From Tenacibaculum sp. SZ-18 (GTDB taxonomy: Bacteria > Bacteroidota > Bacteroidia > Flavobacteriales > Flavobacteriaceae), in the NCBI RefSeq assembly GCF_002813915.1, contig NZ_CP019335.1:3827777-3891776 (forward strand): 64,000 nucleotides of DNA, written 5' to 3'. This document shows positions 1-9,151 of this stretch, piece by piece. The notes under the pieces were generated by a model. It had not been told where the DNA came from. It saw only the letters and a program-made list of their open reading frames with translations, and searched no databases. Both the position numbers and the translations under genes were made by a program. The stretch's first letter is position 1, and every line of letters begins with the position of its first letter.

Positions 1-185
1 TAGTAAACTATAGAATCTTTAGAACCAACTTCCCCCCATTTTGTTACCTTATTTTCCTTGCAAAAAGGATGACAAAATTCGAGTATTCCTGGGGTAGCTA
101 TAGTGTTCCAAACTACATTAGCATCCGATTTTATTTGTTCTTTACAAAAGATTACGGTAGTTGGTAAGTTTTGTTTTTGCAACAT
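1..185 (-). CDS. SRPBCC (START-like) family protein, N-terminal part
   Basis: Only the first 61 codons lie inside the window; the gene runs off the left edge. The start is the first ATG of the frame. The translation has the layout of SRPBCC-superfamily proteins: a beta strand with VIFCKEQI, a helix beginning VWNTIATPGIL, then HPFCKENKV, TKWGEVGSKD and SIVYY. In that superfamily the N-terminal strand and helices are part of a helix-grip fold around a hydrophobic pocket. Ligands vary so widely that no substrate can be named. It has the same orientation as the hypothetical genes that follow. Confidence 0.55.
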   Translation of the reverse strand, partial: MLQKQNLPTTVIFCKEQIKSDANVVWNTIATPGILEFCHPFCKENKVTKWGEVGSKDSIVY

Positions 186-236
186 CTTATGAACCTTTTG
201 AGTAGATTAAACCTTATTTTTTTTAAATATAATATT

Positions 237-1127
237 TTATTTATAATCACTTATACTCGAAATATCATCTTCATATTTATTATGAATTAATAGAATAAAA
301 AAACCGAAGAGCATTGCACCAATTATCAAAGCATTATTTATAATTCCTTCTGTGGAAAAAGAAATTTTTATCAATATGGTTGAGATAACAAACCCTGAAT
401 TTCTTATGATTTTATGAAATTTATCAGAATAAAAAAAAGAGGCCAACAATAATAAAACATCGACAACTATCAAGATAGTGAAGAATTCATCAAAGAAAAC
501 ATTATTTATATTTTTAAAAGTTGCGATTTTACCTGTATCATTTAACAGAGTTCCACTAGCCCAGTTGGTAAAAGTATATATAGCAACTATTAAAAGGGTT
601 GGCACTAACAAGACGGCAATTGTTTTTTTTAAATTGATAAATTTTTGAATTTCCTTTTGCTGATCTTTATCTTGTATTGTAGGTCTTTTTTTAATGTGCT
701 TATAAAAATAATAGATAATGGTAAAGAGAATTAATGAAGATAATGCATCGTAAGTAAATTGTAAATCACTTTTAGATTGAAACCAGCGAGAAGTAAGTTC
801 TAAATTTCCAATATCTTTAAATATTCTTCTAATAACAATAAGCGTTATGATCTCATATTGTTTACCAATGTAGAAGGATATAGATTTAGGAAGAAAAAAA
901 ATTAGCAGATAAACTTCATAAACTAAAATAAAAGAGAATGGAGTGTAAATAGCAACAATGGGGTTTTTTAATAATTTTGAATTCAGTTGAAGTATATCAA
1001 AATTAGTTAAAAGTATTAACAGCAAATGTATAAGGTAGCTAGAAATTGCGATTATAAGAATAACTTTTTCGCTTTGTGTTTTTACCTTGAAGGATAGAAT
1101 TTTATCAAAGACTGCATTAATATTCAT
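237..1127 (-). CDS. multi-pass membrane protein, unknown function
   Basis: Not recognised as a known family. The 296-residue product has about six or seven hydrophobic segments, near residues 22-45, 57-80, 130-146, 170-190, 215-235, 245-258 and 265-283. A polar, Lys-rich loop near 145-168 follows the third. There is no cleavable signal peptide, so it should be an inner-membrane protein. The start is an ATG with no better upstream option. It is separated by short AT-rich gaps from the SRPBCC fragment and the lipoprotein gene, so co-transcription cannot be judged. Confidence 0.6.
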   Translation of the reverse strand: MNINAVFDKILSFKVKTQSEKVILIIAISSYLIHLLLILLTNFDILQLNSKLLKNPIVAIYTPFSFILVYEVYLLIFFLPKSISFYIGKQYEIITLIVIRRIFKDIGNLELTSRWFQSKSDLQFTYDALSSLILFTIIYYFYKHIKKRPTIQDKDQQKEIQKFINLKKTIAVLLVPTLLIVAIYTFTNWASGTLLNDTGKIATFKNINNVFFDEFFTILIVVDVLLLLASFFYSDKFHKIIRNSGFVISTILIKISFSTEGIINNALIIGAMLFGFFILLIHNKYEDDISSISDYK

Positions 1128-1232
1128 GTGTGTAATTGTCTTGTTGTAAGAAATATACGATAAATTTATGTAGTCTCCTACATTGTCGTGAGTTGTATCT
1201 GTCAGAAGTTAAAGAGATATATCTAACGCAGC

Positions 1233-1661
1233 CTACAAAATGATTTCTAAAACTCCTGTGTTTAAATTAATGTGACAGCAATCAGTGCTAACAGTATATC
1301 TCTCATTGACGATTTCTATATTATTTTTATATGCATAGAACTGAATTTGCTTTTGTGAGTTTTCACTAAAACTCATATCATTCACTAAAGGATATTCACC
1401 GTTTTGTTGAGCCGTTTGAAATCCAGAAGTTGAAAGTGGTATAGTGATGTCCGCAGCATTTGATAGGTCAATTACTTTGAAAGAGTCAATTGCTATGGGA
1501 TTTAGATTTTCATCTTTGATTGTTATTAAAATAGTTCTAAAATCTTTTGTACAAACTGCATCTTCACATTGAGCGTTTGGAAAATTTTTATCTGTACAAG
1601 AACAAAATATTAGAATTGTAGCTAACAAGATAATTGTGTAGTATTGTGTGACTTTTTTCAT
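1233..1661 (-). CDS. small lipoprotein, unknown function
   Basis: A 142-residue product starting with a lysine pair and a hydrophobic stretch that ends in a lipobox-like FCSC, so the mature protein is probably a lipid-anchored periplasmic or outer-membrane protein beginning at a Cys near residue 22. The mature part has further cysteines (CEDAVC and a CC pair close to the C-terminus), which could form disulphides in the periplasm. No family is recognised. It resembles the many small lineage-specific lipoproteins of Flavobacteriaceae. Confidence 0.6.
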   Translation of the reverse strand: MKKVTQYYTIILLATILIFCSCTDKNFPNAQCEDAVCTKDFRTILITIKDENLNPIAIDSFKVIDLSNAADITIPLSTSGFQTAQQNGEYPLVNDMSFSENSQKQIQFYAYKNNIEIVNERYTVSTDCCHINLNTGVLEIIL

Positions 1662-1735
1662 TGTGATATGTTTTTCTTTTAAGATGAAAAAAATCTAAAA
1701 AGGTTGCGCAGAAAATTTTGAAAATACTCTCAAAT

Positions 1736-2692
1736 CTATTGTTCTTCATAAATTAACTCTATAATAGTTTTGTCAATTTTTCTTCCCTTTTCTTTATTAA
1801 AATCAATAATTGATTCTCTAATTGCTTCAATTTTGTGCGGAACTCCAGGGTTATAATGAAATTCATAAGTGTTATTGTCATTGATTTCAAAAACTGCATT
1901 TTCAAATGCTTTTTCCATTTCTTCAGAATCAATTTTTATTCTTGAGAAAAATTCTTTGATCATTCTCATGGAATCATCAGGATCTAATCTTGTTTTTTGT
2001 TTTAGAACACAAAATTCATCTTCAAAATTTACATGTTCAAATGATAAGGTAGTTTTCGCTTTAATTGGATCTTCTCCAAGAATATTTGCTATTTCTTCAT
2101 CATAGTTTAGAGCTGTTCTAATATCAAACTCTACACCCATCGGAAAATGGAAATATCGTATTTCTTTTAACAGAAGTTGTTCAATACCTTCTTTAGAACT
2201 GTACGCTCTAATTATGGGCATCATCGCTTTTTTCAGGAATTCTTTTTCTTCAGTATCTGCATCTCCCACAATATTAATAATATCATTAAAAAGATTATTC
2301 ATTTTTTCACCTATCTCCTCCCAATTTATGAGCTCTAGAAACTCTCCTAATTCTGAAGTTTTATAAATGATCTCTGAGGTTTTATATTTAGTGAATTTGT
2401 CGAGAAAAACTTTTGGAATATCATAATCATTAGATAAGTCATTTTGATAACTCCATTTCACAGTATAAGAGGTGTCAGTAGAGTCTAAAACAGTAAAGTT
2501 TGCTACGTATTCTCTTTTTTCGTCCTTTACTAACTGTCCTTTTTTCCATTGTTGTTTTATGTTGGATATTTTAAAGTCGTAACTATCTCCTGTTGACCAG
2601 TACGAAACAAAAGCAACTTTAGTTGAATCAATTTGACTGAAGAGGTTTGTTGAACTTATTAAAAGTAAGACTAGTAAAAAGGCTTTCTTCAT
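1736..2692 (-). CDS. exported protein, unknown function
   Basis: The start chosen is the ATG giving MKKAFLLVLLLISS, a good Sec signal peptide ending near NLFSQ. A start 25 codons further upstream would put a non-signal sequence in front and is less likely. The mature protein is about 300 residues, charged and mixed alpha/beta, with no recognised domain or catalytic motif. It lies 81 nt downstream of a small membrane-protein gene and may be the last gene of a TPR - membrane protein - exported protein group. Confidence 0.6.
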   Translation of the reverse strand: MKKAFLLVLLLISSTNLFSQIDSTKVAFVSYWSTGDSYDFKISNIKQQWKKGQLVKDEKREYVANFTVLDSTDTSYTVKWSYQNDLSNDYDIPKVFLDKFTKYKTSEIIYKTSELGEFLELINWEEIGEKMNNLFNDIINIVGDADTEEKEFLKKAMMPIIRAYSSKEGIEQLLLKEIRYFHFPMGVEFDIRTALNYDEEIANILGEDPIKAKTTLSFEHVNFEDEFCVLKQKTRLDPDDSMRMIKEFFSRIKIDSEEMEKAFENAVFEINDNNTYEFHYNPGVPHKIEAIRESIIDFNKEKGRKIDKTIIELIYEEQ

Positions 2693-2773
2693 ATGCTTAT
2701 TTTTTTGGCAAAAGTAATTTAAAAAGAGGAATCTTGGGTTACAATTGATGTTGAAGATTACCGTCACAGAGCG

Positions 2774-3322
2774 TTATTCCTTGTTATATTTATGCGAACC
2801 AATTTTTTCAATGTAATTATTCAAAATTTGTTGTTTCTCTTTTATCGATTTGAAGGATTTGTCTAGAAAATATATAATTAAAATAGCTAGAATGTTAATT
2901 TTTATAAAATCATTTTCTATAGAATTAGCAATAATATTGAATTCACTGGCTATGATTCCAAATGAAATATTAATGGTTTTTTCGGTAAAGTTATAACCTA
3001 TTAATAAATTTCCACCAGATGTCAAAAGAAACGTTACGCCATTAAGTGAAAAGCTTACAATTTGAATGAATTGTATGATCCACGAATGAGATATGGCATC
3101 TTCGTTTTTCTTAAATAAATTGACTCCAGCATAAATTGAATATCCGTAAAAGACGATTGCAACTAAGTAAATCAAAAAAGTATAAGAGTTCATTTGGTAA
3201 CCTTGTAAAAGAAACCACATAATAATACCGACTCCTGCAGTACCACCAATTATTTCTAAAACTCCAATAGCTTTTAAAATATTCCTTTGTTTTTTAATTT
3301 CGTTAATATGCTCTTGTTTCAT
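2774..3322 (-). CDS. small multi-pass membrane protein, unknown function
   Basis: A 182-residue product with about four hydrophobic segments (near 18-38, 46-68, 82-105 and 140-155) and charged, Lys-rich ends. Both termini look cytoplasmic. No family is recognised. It begins only 12 nt after the stop of the upstream TPR gene on the same strand, so the two are probably co-transcribed. Confidence 0.6.
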   Translation of the reverse strand: MKQEHINEIKKQRNILKAIGVLEIIGGTAGVGIIMWFLLQGYQMNSYTFLIYLVAIVFYGYSIYAGVNLFKKNEDAISHSWIIQFIQIVSFSLNGVTFLLTSGGNLLIGYNFTEKTINISFGIIASEFNIIANSIENDFIKINILAILIIYFLDKSFKSIKEKQQILNNYIEKIGSHKYNKE

Positions 3323-3334
3323 TAATAGGCAAGT

Positions 3335-4399
3335 TTATTTTTTTAATCTGTTAGTTGAAGTGACATTGATAATGTTCTCAGGATTGGTATACCATTTAAC
3401 AAATTGGTCGAAATCTTCCTTGTGATTTAATAACCATTCATCAAACTCGTCTTGAGCTCCTATTTGAAATAAGTATCGGTTATACGTTTCAAAGTATCCT
3501 TTATCGAGCATTTTTTTGTGATAGTCAAATAAAACGTTGGGATACTTTTTATGATCTTGTGTATAGAAGTTGGCAATAAATCTCTTTCTCATCAGAGCAA
3601 GAGATTCTAAATTGAAATACTTTATTTCAATAATAGAAAGCACGAAATTTTTACCAAAGATTGCACAAAAAGGAAGTTGAATTTCGTTCTCGGAACTTAA
3701 TTTTGATGCGTCAATTATAAGTTCACAAAAATCAATCCTTGATTCTTCTTCTCCTAAAATAATTGATGATTCATATGTATCGTAAAGGGCTTTACTCATT
3801 TCCCGGGTTCTTTCAGTTGTTCTTTCTAAGTTCATGAAAATTTCTCCATAAATTAAGCCCGTAAGTTTATCAGAAGAGTTAAGGTAAATTAGAGCTAATC
3901 TGTAATAGTTTGAAGGATAATTTGGATCAACTTCAATTCCTTTTTCATAATTCTCAATCGCTTTTTCATATTGCTCTTGATCTATTAAAACATTTGCTTT
4001 CTCCAAATATAAATTACCTGCATTTGGAAATCTTTCGATTCCTTCTTCATATTCTTTAATAGCTTTATCCTTTTTACCAAGATAGCTGTAGCAATTACCA
4101 GATAATTGATAAACTTGACTATTTATAGAGTCTAATTTTTTAACTTTCTTTATAACCTTTATCGCATTATTGTAGTCTTTTTTCAAGACATAGGCATATG
4201 CAATTTCATAAGGATAAAGATAGTTCTTTGGGTCAAGTTTTTGACTTTCTTCTAATATGGATATACTTTCGTCTATTCTGCCTTCGTCCATAAGATCAAT
4301 GGCTTGTTTGGCTTTATTTAAGGCTACTTTACTTTTAGTTTGAGAGAATGAGGTATAAACTAAAAAATATAATAGGAAGAAGATTTTAATCGTTTCCAT
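3335..4399 (-). CDS. TPR-repeat exported protein
   Basis: A 354-residue product with an N-terminal hydrophobic signal (METIKIFFLLYFLVYTSFSQ) followed by at least four tetratricopeptide repeats between about residues 25 and 190. Typical repeat cores are visible: YEIAYAYVLKKDYNNAIKVI, GNCYSYLGKKDKAIKEYEEG and ANVLIDQEQYEKAIENYEKG. TPR arrays are protein-binding scaffolds. The C-terminal half is of unknown fold. No partner can be named. It is followed closely by the small membrane-protein gene. Confidence 0.75.
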   Translation of the reverse strand: METIKIFFLLYFLVYTSFSQTKSKVALNKAKQAIDLMDEGRIDESISILEESQKLDPKNYLYPYEIAYAYVLKKDYNNAIKVIKKVKKLDSINSQVYQLSGNCYSYLGKKDKAIKEYEEGIERFPNAGNLYLEKANVLIDQEQYEKAIENYEKGIEVDPNYPSNYYRLALIYLNSSDKLTGLIYGEIFMNLERTTERTREMSKALYDTYESSIILGEEESRIDFCELIIDASKLSSENEIQLPFCAIFGKNFVLSIIEIKYFNLESLALMRKRFIANFYTQDHKKYPNVLFDYHKKMLDKGYFETYNRYLFQIGAQDEFDEWLLNHKEDFDQFVKWYTNPENIINVTSTNRLKK

Positions 4400-4455
4400 T
4401 GCAATTTGAGTTGTTTAATTTTCTTGTACAGAAATGAATTTTTTGAAGTCCGAAA

Positions 4456-5181
4456 TTAATAAATTTTGATGTTGTTTTTAATAGCATCGTAATTTATATG
4501 AAGCGGAATATCATCCAAAGGTAAAAAGGAAATTTCGACCAACTTGGTTAGAATACGGTATTCTAATTTAGCCATTGGAATTTGTACTTTATTATTTTCA
4601 AACATACAATTAAGACTTATACAATCTTTGATGTTTTCACAGTCATCAACAATATTTAAAGAGACTTTAGAAACATTTGAACTCATTGTACTTTTACACT
4701 TGTAGTAAAGATTAAATTCTTTATTTCCTTCTAATATTGGAATACCAGCTTCTCCTATAATTCCTAAGTAATTATAATCTTTATTTAATCCAGAGATTTT
4801 GAATTGAACTAAACTGTTTACTCGGGTAGTTTTATTCCTATGTTTATTTTTAACATTAAAGTTTCCGCAACAAAAATTATATTCAAATTGATATGAATTT
4901 GCAGTAGCAATATTTGTGATTATAGTATCATACGTTGATTTTTTGTTTTTACGAAATAGGATGGTGTCTAATTTTGAACTATTTGGTTGAATGAATACTT
5001 TTCCGCTTCCGTATTTTAAATGTTTCCTATTAATTATCCATTCCCATTGCAATATTTTATGATATAATTTTTTGTTTTTAGCGTATCTTGAAAGTAATTG
5101 TTTATCGGCTTCAAAAACAGCATTTTGAGAAGTTAAAATTGATGTGTGAAAAAATAATAATAAAATGATTAAATTCTTCAT
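4456..5181 (-). CDS. exported protein, unknown function
   Basis: A 241-residue product starting MKNLIILLLFFHTSILTSQ, a Sec signal peptide with likely cleavage after TSQ. The remainder contains several Cys (for example FCCGNF and DDCENIKDCISLNCMF), compatible with disulphides in the periplasm. No family is recognised. It sits upstream of the TPR gene with a 56-nt gap and may be independently transcribed. Confidence 0.55.
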   Translation of the reverse strand: MKNLIILLLFFHTSILTSQNAVFEADKQLLSRYAKNKKLYHKILQWEWIINRKHLKYGSGKVFIQPNSSKLDTILFRKNKKSTYDTIITNIATANSYQFEYNFCCGNFNVKNKHRNKTTRVNSLVQFKISGLNKDYNYLGIIGEAGIPILEGNKEFNLYYKCKSTMSSNVSKVSLNIVDDCENIKDCISLNCMFENNKVQIPMAKLEYRILTKLVEISFLPLDDIPLHINYDAIKNNIKIY

Positions 5182-5300
5182 AGCGTGAGTAGTATATTTT
5201 TTTTGAAACGGAAATAAACGAACAATGTTATGAATACAAAGGAATAAATAATTCCAATAAGTTCACAATTGATACAAAAAAAATAAAAGGAAATAAAACG

Positions 5301-6650
5301 CTAAACACCTAAAATCAACTTCGCAATAGTGAAGTAAATTAAGATTCCGAAAATATCATTACTTGTGGTGATAAAAGGTCCAGTTGCAATTGCAGGATCG
5401 ATTCCTCTTTTATCTAGAAATAAGGGTATAAAAGTACCAATTAATCCAGCTACAATAATTACCACAATTAATGAAACTGAAACTGCAAATGAAGTCTGGA
5501 TATCTTTGTTATATAGCCAAATAAATAGAAATAAGAAAATTGCAAGGGCTAAACCATTTAAGGCAGCTAATAACATTTCTTTAATTAAGCGTTTATTGAT
5601 ACTTCCTTTTACATCATCATTGGCTAAACCCTGCACAATAATTGCTGAAGATTGTACTCCAACGTTTCCAGCCATGGCTGCAATTAATGGTGTAAAAAAG
5701 AATAAAACAGCATTTTCTTTAAAAGAATCTTCGAAACCTCCCATAATTAAGAAAGCACCAATTCCTCCAATCAAACCTAAGAATAACCAAGGTAAGCGAG
5801 CTCGTGTTAATTCTAAAATAGTGTCATCGGCTTCAACATCTTGTGTAATACCCGCGGCTAATTGATAATCTTTGTCCGCTTCTTCTTTAATTACATCAAC
5901 GATATCATCAATTGTAATTCGACCTACTAAAATTCCCAATTCATCAACTACAGGGATAGCTTCTAAATCGTATTTACGCATTTTATTAGCTACATCTTCG
6001 GCAGTGTCATGAACATTAACAAAATCAACTCTAGGAATATAAATATCCGCAATTTTAGATTTTGTTGAAGCCATTAATAAGTCTTTAAGAGAAAGGCGTC
6101 CTTTAAGTTTTCCGCTATCATCTACCACATAAATAGAATGAACTCTGGTAACTTCAGCGGCTTGTTCTCTCATTTTGGTAACACAACCTAAAACAGACCA
6201 ATTTTCATTTACTTTTACAAGCTCTTTTGCCATTAATCCTCCGGCAGAATCTTCATCAAATCGAAGTAACTCTACAATTTCTTTGGCGTGTTCTTCATCT
6301 TCAATTTGCTGCATTACTGCTTCCTTTCGTTCTTCAGGAAGTTCAGCAATTACATCCGCAGCATCATCAGTATCTAGTTCTTCAATTTCTTCGGCAATTT
6401 CTTTAGCTGATAATTGTTCAAGAATTTTTTCACGTACATCGTCATCAACATCCATTAAAACTTCTGAAGTTGTTTCACTATCTAGTAAACGGATAATATA
6501 AACAGCCTCGTCAAAAGAAAGTTCATCTAAAACTTCAGCGATATCAGCATGATGAACATCAGTAAAAAGATCAGAAAGAGCAGTATCTTTTTGATTTGCG
6601 ATTAAGCTGGAAACATTATCAAGAAGTTCTTTCGTTATTTCTATCGCCAT
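5301..6650 (-). CDS. mgtE: MgtE-family magnesium transporter
   Basis: A 449-residue product with the full MgtE layout. An acidic N-terminal superhelical domain (to about 125, with many E/D-rich repeats such as [15 protein letters not shown]) is followed by two CBS domains (about 130-250) and five C-terminal membrane helices (about 280-449) ending [18 protein letters not shown]. MgtE is a gated Mg2+ channel whose cytosolic domains sense Mg2+. The start [10 protein letters not shown] was preferred; an in-frame start three codons upstream exists. The 5' end overlaps the 3' end of rsmA by about 32 nt, so the two are translationally and transcriptionally linked. Confidence 0.92.
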   Translation of the reverse strand: MAIEITKELLDNVSSLIANQKDTALSDLFTDVHHADIAEVLDELSFDEAVYIIRLLDSETTSEVLMDVDDDVREKILEQLSAKEIAEEIEELDTDDAADVIAELPEERKEAVMQQIEDEEHAKEIVELLRFDEDSAGGLMAKELVKVNENWSVLGCVTKMREQAAEVTRVHSIYVVDDSGKLKGRLSLKDLLMASTKSKIADIYIPRVDFVNVHDTAEDVANKMRKYDLEAIPVVDELGILVGRITIDDIVDVIKEEADKDYQLAAGITQDVEADDTILELTRARLPWLFLGLIGGIGAFLIMGGFEDSFKENAVLFFFTPLIAAMAGNVGVQSSAIIVQGLANDDVKGSINKRLIKEMLLAALNGLALAIFLFLFIWLYNKDIQTSFAVSVSLIVVIIVAGLIGTFIPLFLDKRGIDPAIATGPFITTSNDIFGILIYFTIAKLILGV

Positions 6651-7443
6651 GACTTGCAATTTTATCTGTAAGTTCTATAAATTCTTGTACCGATAATTGC
6701 TCGGGACGCATCGCAAAGATAGGGTCTTGTTTTAAGTTATCCGAAAGATTCATAAATTTTAGACTGCTTCGAAGCATTTTTCTTCTTTGATTAAAGGCAG
6801 TTTTTACAACTCTGATGAATAATTTTTCATCAACAGGTAATGTGTAGTTTTCTTTACGAATCATACGCATGACTCCAGAATCTACTTTTGGCGGTGGATT
6901 AAATACCGAAGGAGGTACTGTAAAAAGATACTCAACATCATAGAAAGCTTGAGCAATTACTGATAAAATTCCATAAGCTTTACTTCCTTTTTTCTCTGCA
7001 ATTCTTTGAGCAACTTCTTTCTGAAACATACCAGAAAACTCAGGAACAACATCTCTATTTTCTATAGCCTTGAATACTATTTGACTTGATATGTTGTATG
7101 GGAAGTTTCCGATGATAGCAAAGGACTCATCGTTGAATAATTGTTGTAAATTTTGTTTTAAAAAGTCACCTTCAATAATTTGAAATTTATCAGCAGAAGT
7201 ATTGAGCTTAAAATGCTCAACAGGAAAAGTTTCTTTCAAATAAGTTACAGATTCTGAGTCAAGTTCTAAGACAGATACTTTAGGTTTCTTTTCTAATAAA
7301 TATTTGGTTAAAACTCCCATTCCTGGGCCAATTTCCAAGATGTTGTTATAACCCGATTCTGTTAAGGTATCTGCTATCTTCTTAGCAATATTCTCATCCG
7401 TTAAAAAATGTTGACCTAAATGTTTCTTTGCACGTACACTCAT
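6619..7443 (-). CDS. rsmA: 16S rRNA (adenine1518-N6/adenine1519-N6)-dimethyltransferase
   Basis: RsmA/KsgA dimethylates two adjacent adenines in helix 45 of 16S rRNA using S-adenosylmethionine, a late step in 30S assembly. The 274-residue product shows KKHLGQHFL at the N-terminus, the SAM-binding motif [14 protein letters not shown] near residues 36-49 and the catalytic motif IV as GNFPYN (usually NLPY or NFPY) near 112. The C-terminal domain carries [13 protein letters not shown] and the basic [10 protein letters not shown] consensus -7 box lies 4 nt before the ATG, so the mRNA is probably leaderless. It overlaps mgtE. Confidence 0.97.
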   Translation of the reverse strand: MSVRAKKHLGQHFLTDENIAKKIADTLTESGYNNILEIGPGMGVLTKYLLEKKPKVSVLELDSESVTYLKETFPVEHFKLNTSADKFQIIEGDFLKQNLQQLFNDESFAIIGNFPYNISSQIVFKAIENRDVVPEFSGMFQKEVAQRIAEKKGSKAYGILSVIAQAFYDVEYLFTVPPSVFNPPPKVDSGVMRMIRKENYTLPVDEKLFIRVVKTAFNQRRKMLRSSLKFMNLSDNLKQDPIFAMRPEQLSVQEFIELTDKIASHGDRNNERTS

Positions 7444-7447
7444 GCTG

Positions 7448-7455
7448 CAAAGATA
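7448..7455 (-). promoter_or_regulatory. -7 promoter box of rsmA
   Basis: On the minus strand the sequence reads TATCTTTG, a perfect match to the Bacteroidota -7 consensus TAnnTTTG, then CAGC and the ATG of rsmA. The initiation point expected for such a box falls on or next to the start codon, implying a leaderless transcript. No clear -33 TTTG element is visible. Confidence 0.55.
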
Positions 7456-7460
7456 ATAAG

Positions 7461-8198
7461 TTATATAGAGCTTTTTTGAAATAGTTTTTGTGTATAATCA
7501 AGTAACTCTGAATTTCCAGATTTTCCATGACCTGGAATTACAAACTCTATGTCAGGGAATGTTTCTTTTATTTTTTGAATAGTTGTTGGCCATTCATTTG
7601 GATTTGCATCGGATAAGTTTCCTTTCGGAGCATTTATACTAGTAACTAAACATCCACCGAATAAAGTTTTATCATATGGGAAATAAGCAATAACATTGTC
7701 CTTGGTGTGACCTTCACCCAAAAATGAAATCAGGACTTTTTTGTTTCCTAATTGAAACTTTTTATTAGCATTAAACCCCAATTTGGGAATGCTAGACTTA
7801 TTTTTTTTTGCTAATTCAATTGTTTTGTTTGAAGCAAATGAATTTATATTCAACCTGTGAAATTCGTCTAAAGTATCTAAGCAGTCAATATGAAAATGGG
7901 TAGGAACAATAGCTATAATTTCGGCTTCTAATTCATTTTGGACCCAATTAATTAATTGAATGGTTGCTTTTTTCCCGACAGGAGTATCAAAAATAATAGC
8001 TTTTCCTTTGTTCATCATAATGGCTCCATTGCAAGGAACATCTCCAAAAGACTTAGTTTTTAGGGTTGAGGTGTGTTGCCATACATGGTTAGAAATCTTT
8101 GTAATTTTAATGAAATCAGAAGAAAAGTTTTGAGTTGGAATAGTACAACTCGACAAGAAAAATACCGATATCAAAACTGTGAAAATATTTTTACTCAT
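7461..8198 (-). CDS. subclass B1-like metallo-beta-lactamase lipoprotein
   Basis: A 245-residue MBL-fold protein that retains all six zinc ligands expected of subclass B1 beta-lactamases. These are H101 and H103 with D105 in HFHIDCL, H164 in GEGHTKD, C183 in FGGCLV and H224 in PGHGKSG. GNLSDAN matches the segment carrying the B1 substrate-binding Asn. The leader ends LSSC, so it is predicted to be a lipoprotein, facing the periplasm. Differences from acquired enzymes are Cys instead of Arg after the Zn2 Asp and Thr where B1 enzymes usually have Lys three residues after the zinc Cys. It sits between rsmA and an unknown exported protein with no mobile-element signs, so it looks like an intrinsic chromosomal enzyme. 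Activity is not proven. Confidence 0.8.
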   Translation of the reverse strand: MSKNIFTVLISVFFLSSCTIPTQNFSSDFIKITKISNHVWQHTSTLKTKSFGDVPCNGAIMMNKGKAIIFDTPVGKKATIQLINWVQNELEAEIIAIVPTHFHIDCLDTLDEFHRLNINSFASNKTIELAKKNKSSIPKLGFNANKKFQLGNKKVLISFLGEGHTKDNVIAYFPYDKTLFGGCLVTSINAPKGNLSDANPNEWPTTIQKIKETFPDIEFVIPGHGKSGNSELLDYTQKLFQKSSI

Positions 8199-8201
8199 TA
8201 T

Positions 8202-8777
8202 TTAAAAATTAGATCCGTTTAAAAATGTAATATCTTCTCGAACTTCTTGTCTCCATTGTTTACCATACTTTTTATCAAAGAATTGAAAAATTGTTTTATT
8301 GTATTGAATAATACATTGAGGGTTTTCAATAAGACAACCAAACATGTAATATTTAAAGTTGAATTTTTTTTCCTGAAATTTATCCGTTACATATTTAACA
8401 GGTGCATAGCCACCAATGACCAATAATTTGATGTTGTTGTTTTCAATATCTTCCAGTGCTCTTTGTTTAGAGAACTGACAATTCGAATCATGAACTATTT
8501 TAAAATTGTCGATAGATTTATCTTTGATAATAACACCGAATTCATTGTTTTTACTTCCATCGTAAACATATTTTAGTTGATAGGTATTGTTTCTTAAATT
8601 ATTGAATTTAAAAAATCCTAAACTATCAGTTTCAGTATATATGTTACCAGGATTTAATTTAAGGGCTAAGTTATTACTTGGAAATAAATCATTACCAATT
8701 TTGATATAAGCATAGCCAGAAATTGAATAGTTTTTTTCTTCTTGAGAAATTACAATGAAACTATGACAAAAAAGCAA
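8202..8777 (-). CDS. exported protein with carboxypeptidase-regulatory-like domain
   Basis: The first 100 residues have the pattern of a CarboxypepD_reg-like beta sandwich (ISGYAYIKIG, YTETDSLGFFKFNNLRNN, YQLKYVYDG). The rest is unassigned. The start is uncertain. No ATG is available; the TTG used here cuts into the hydrophobic stretch. Reading upstream without a stop gives ATT then KAIKRFVYILLFCHSFIVIS, a textbook signal peptide, with the ATT overlapping the stop codon of the preceding gene by one base (start then at 8807). It lies 3 nt upstream of the metallo-beta-lactamase gene, so they are probably co-transcribed. Confidence 0.55.
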   Translation of the reverse strand: MLFCHSFIVISQEEKNYSISGYAYIKIGNDLFPSNNLALKLNPGNIYTETDSLGFFKFNNLRNNTYQLKYVYDGSKNNEFGVIIKDKSIDNFKIVHDSNCQFSKQRALEDIENNNIKLLVIGGYAPVKYVTDKFQEKKFNFKYYMFGCLIENPQCIIQYNKTIFQFFDKKYGKQWRQEVREDITFLNGSNF

Positions 8778-8802
8778 TATGTATACGAACCGTTTTATCG
8801 CT

Positions 8803-9132
8803 TTAATTTCTAGTTTCTATAGGATAAAATTCTTCAACAACTCTTAACTCAGTTCTAAAGGCCAGCATTTTATCTGCGAAACGTTGCATACCATCAGAAC
8901 GAAGTTTTTCAGCATCGTGCTTGTAATAATTGTCTAAATCTTCTCTTGTCTTCGCTGTATATTGAATGGAGTAAGTTACACCACCCATTTCTTCTTCCAC
9001 CAAAACTTGAGACATTTTAGCACTTATAAATCTGCCTGTTGCTAAGACTTCTGGAATATGAGATTGCATCCAAGTTAACCATTCTTTCTCTACAGTCTCA
9101 TCAATATTAATTGTTACGTTATATATATACAT
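8803..9132 (-). CDS. DUF4286 family protein
   Basis: A 109-residue protein beginning MYIYNVTINIDETVEKEWL with conserved features of the Bacteroidota DUF4286 family: SAKMSQVLVEEEMGGVTYS and the RFADKMLAFRTEL end. These are small ferredoxin-like (dimeric alpha/beta barrel style) cytoplasmic proteins of unknown function. The ATG chosen places the start 19 nt after the stop of the upstream TPR gene; a longer reading would overlap that gene and adds a non-conserved tail. Confidence 0.8.
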   Translation of the reverse strand: MYIYNVTINIDETVEKEWLTWMQSHIPEVLATGRFISAKMSQVLVEEEMGGVTYSIQYTAKTREDLDNYYKHDAEKLRSDGMQRFADKMLAFRTELRVVEEFYPIETRN

Positions 9133-9151
9133 TTTTTCGTTTTGTTCTTTA

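Noticed and set aside
5365..5865. Plus-strand 166-codon frame inside mgtE
   Set aside because: Shadow of the transporter gene; the minus strand encodes conserved MgtE membrane helices.
6175..6501. Ser-rich plus-strand frame inside mgtE
   Set aside because: Its Ser repeats are the antisense of the acidic MgtE N-terminal domain.
7461..8198. Acquired resistance gene on a mobile element
   Set aside because: No transposase, integron site or flanking repeats; base composition matches the neighbours.
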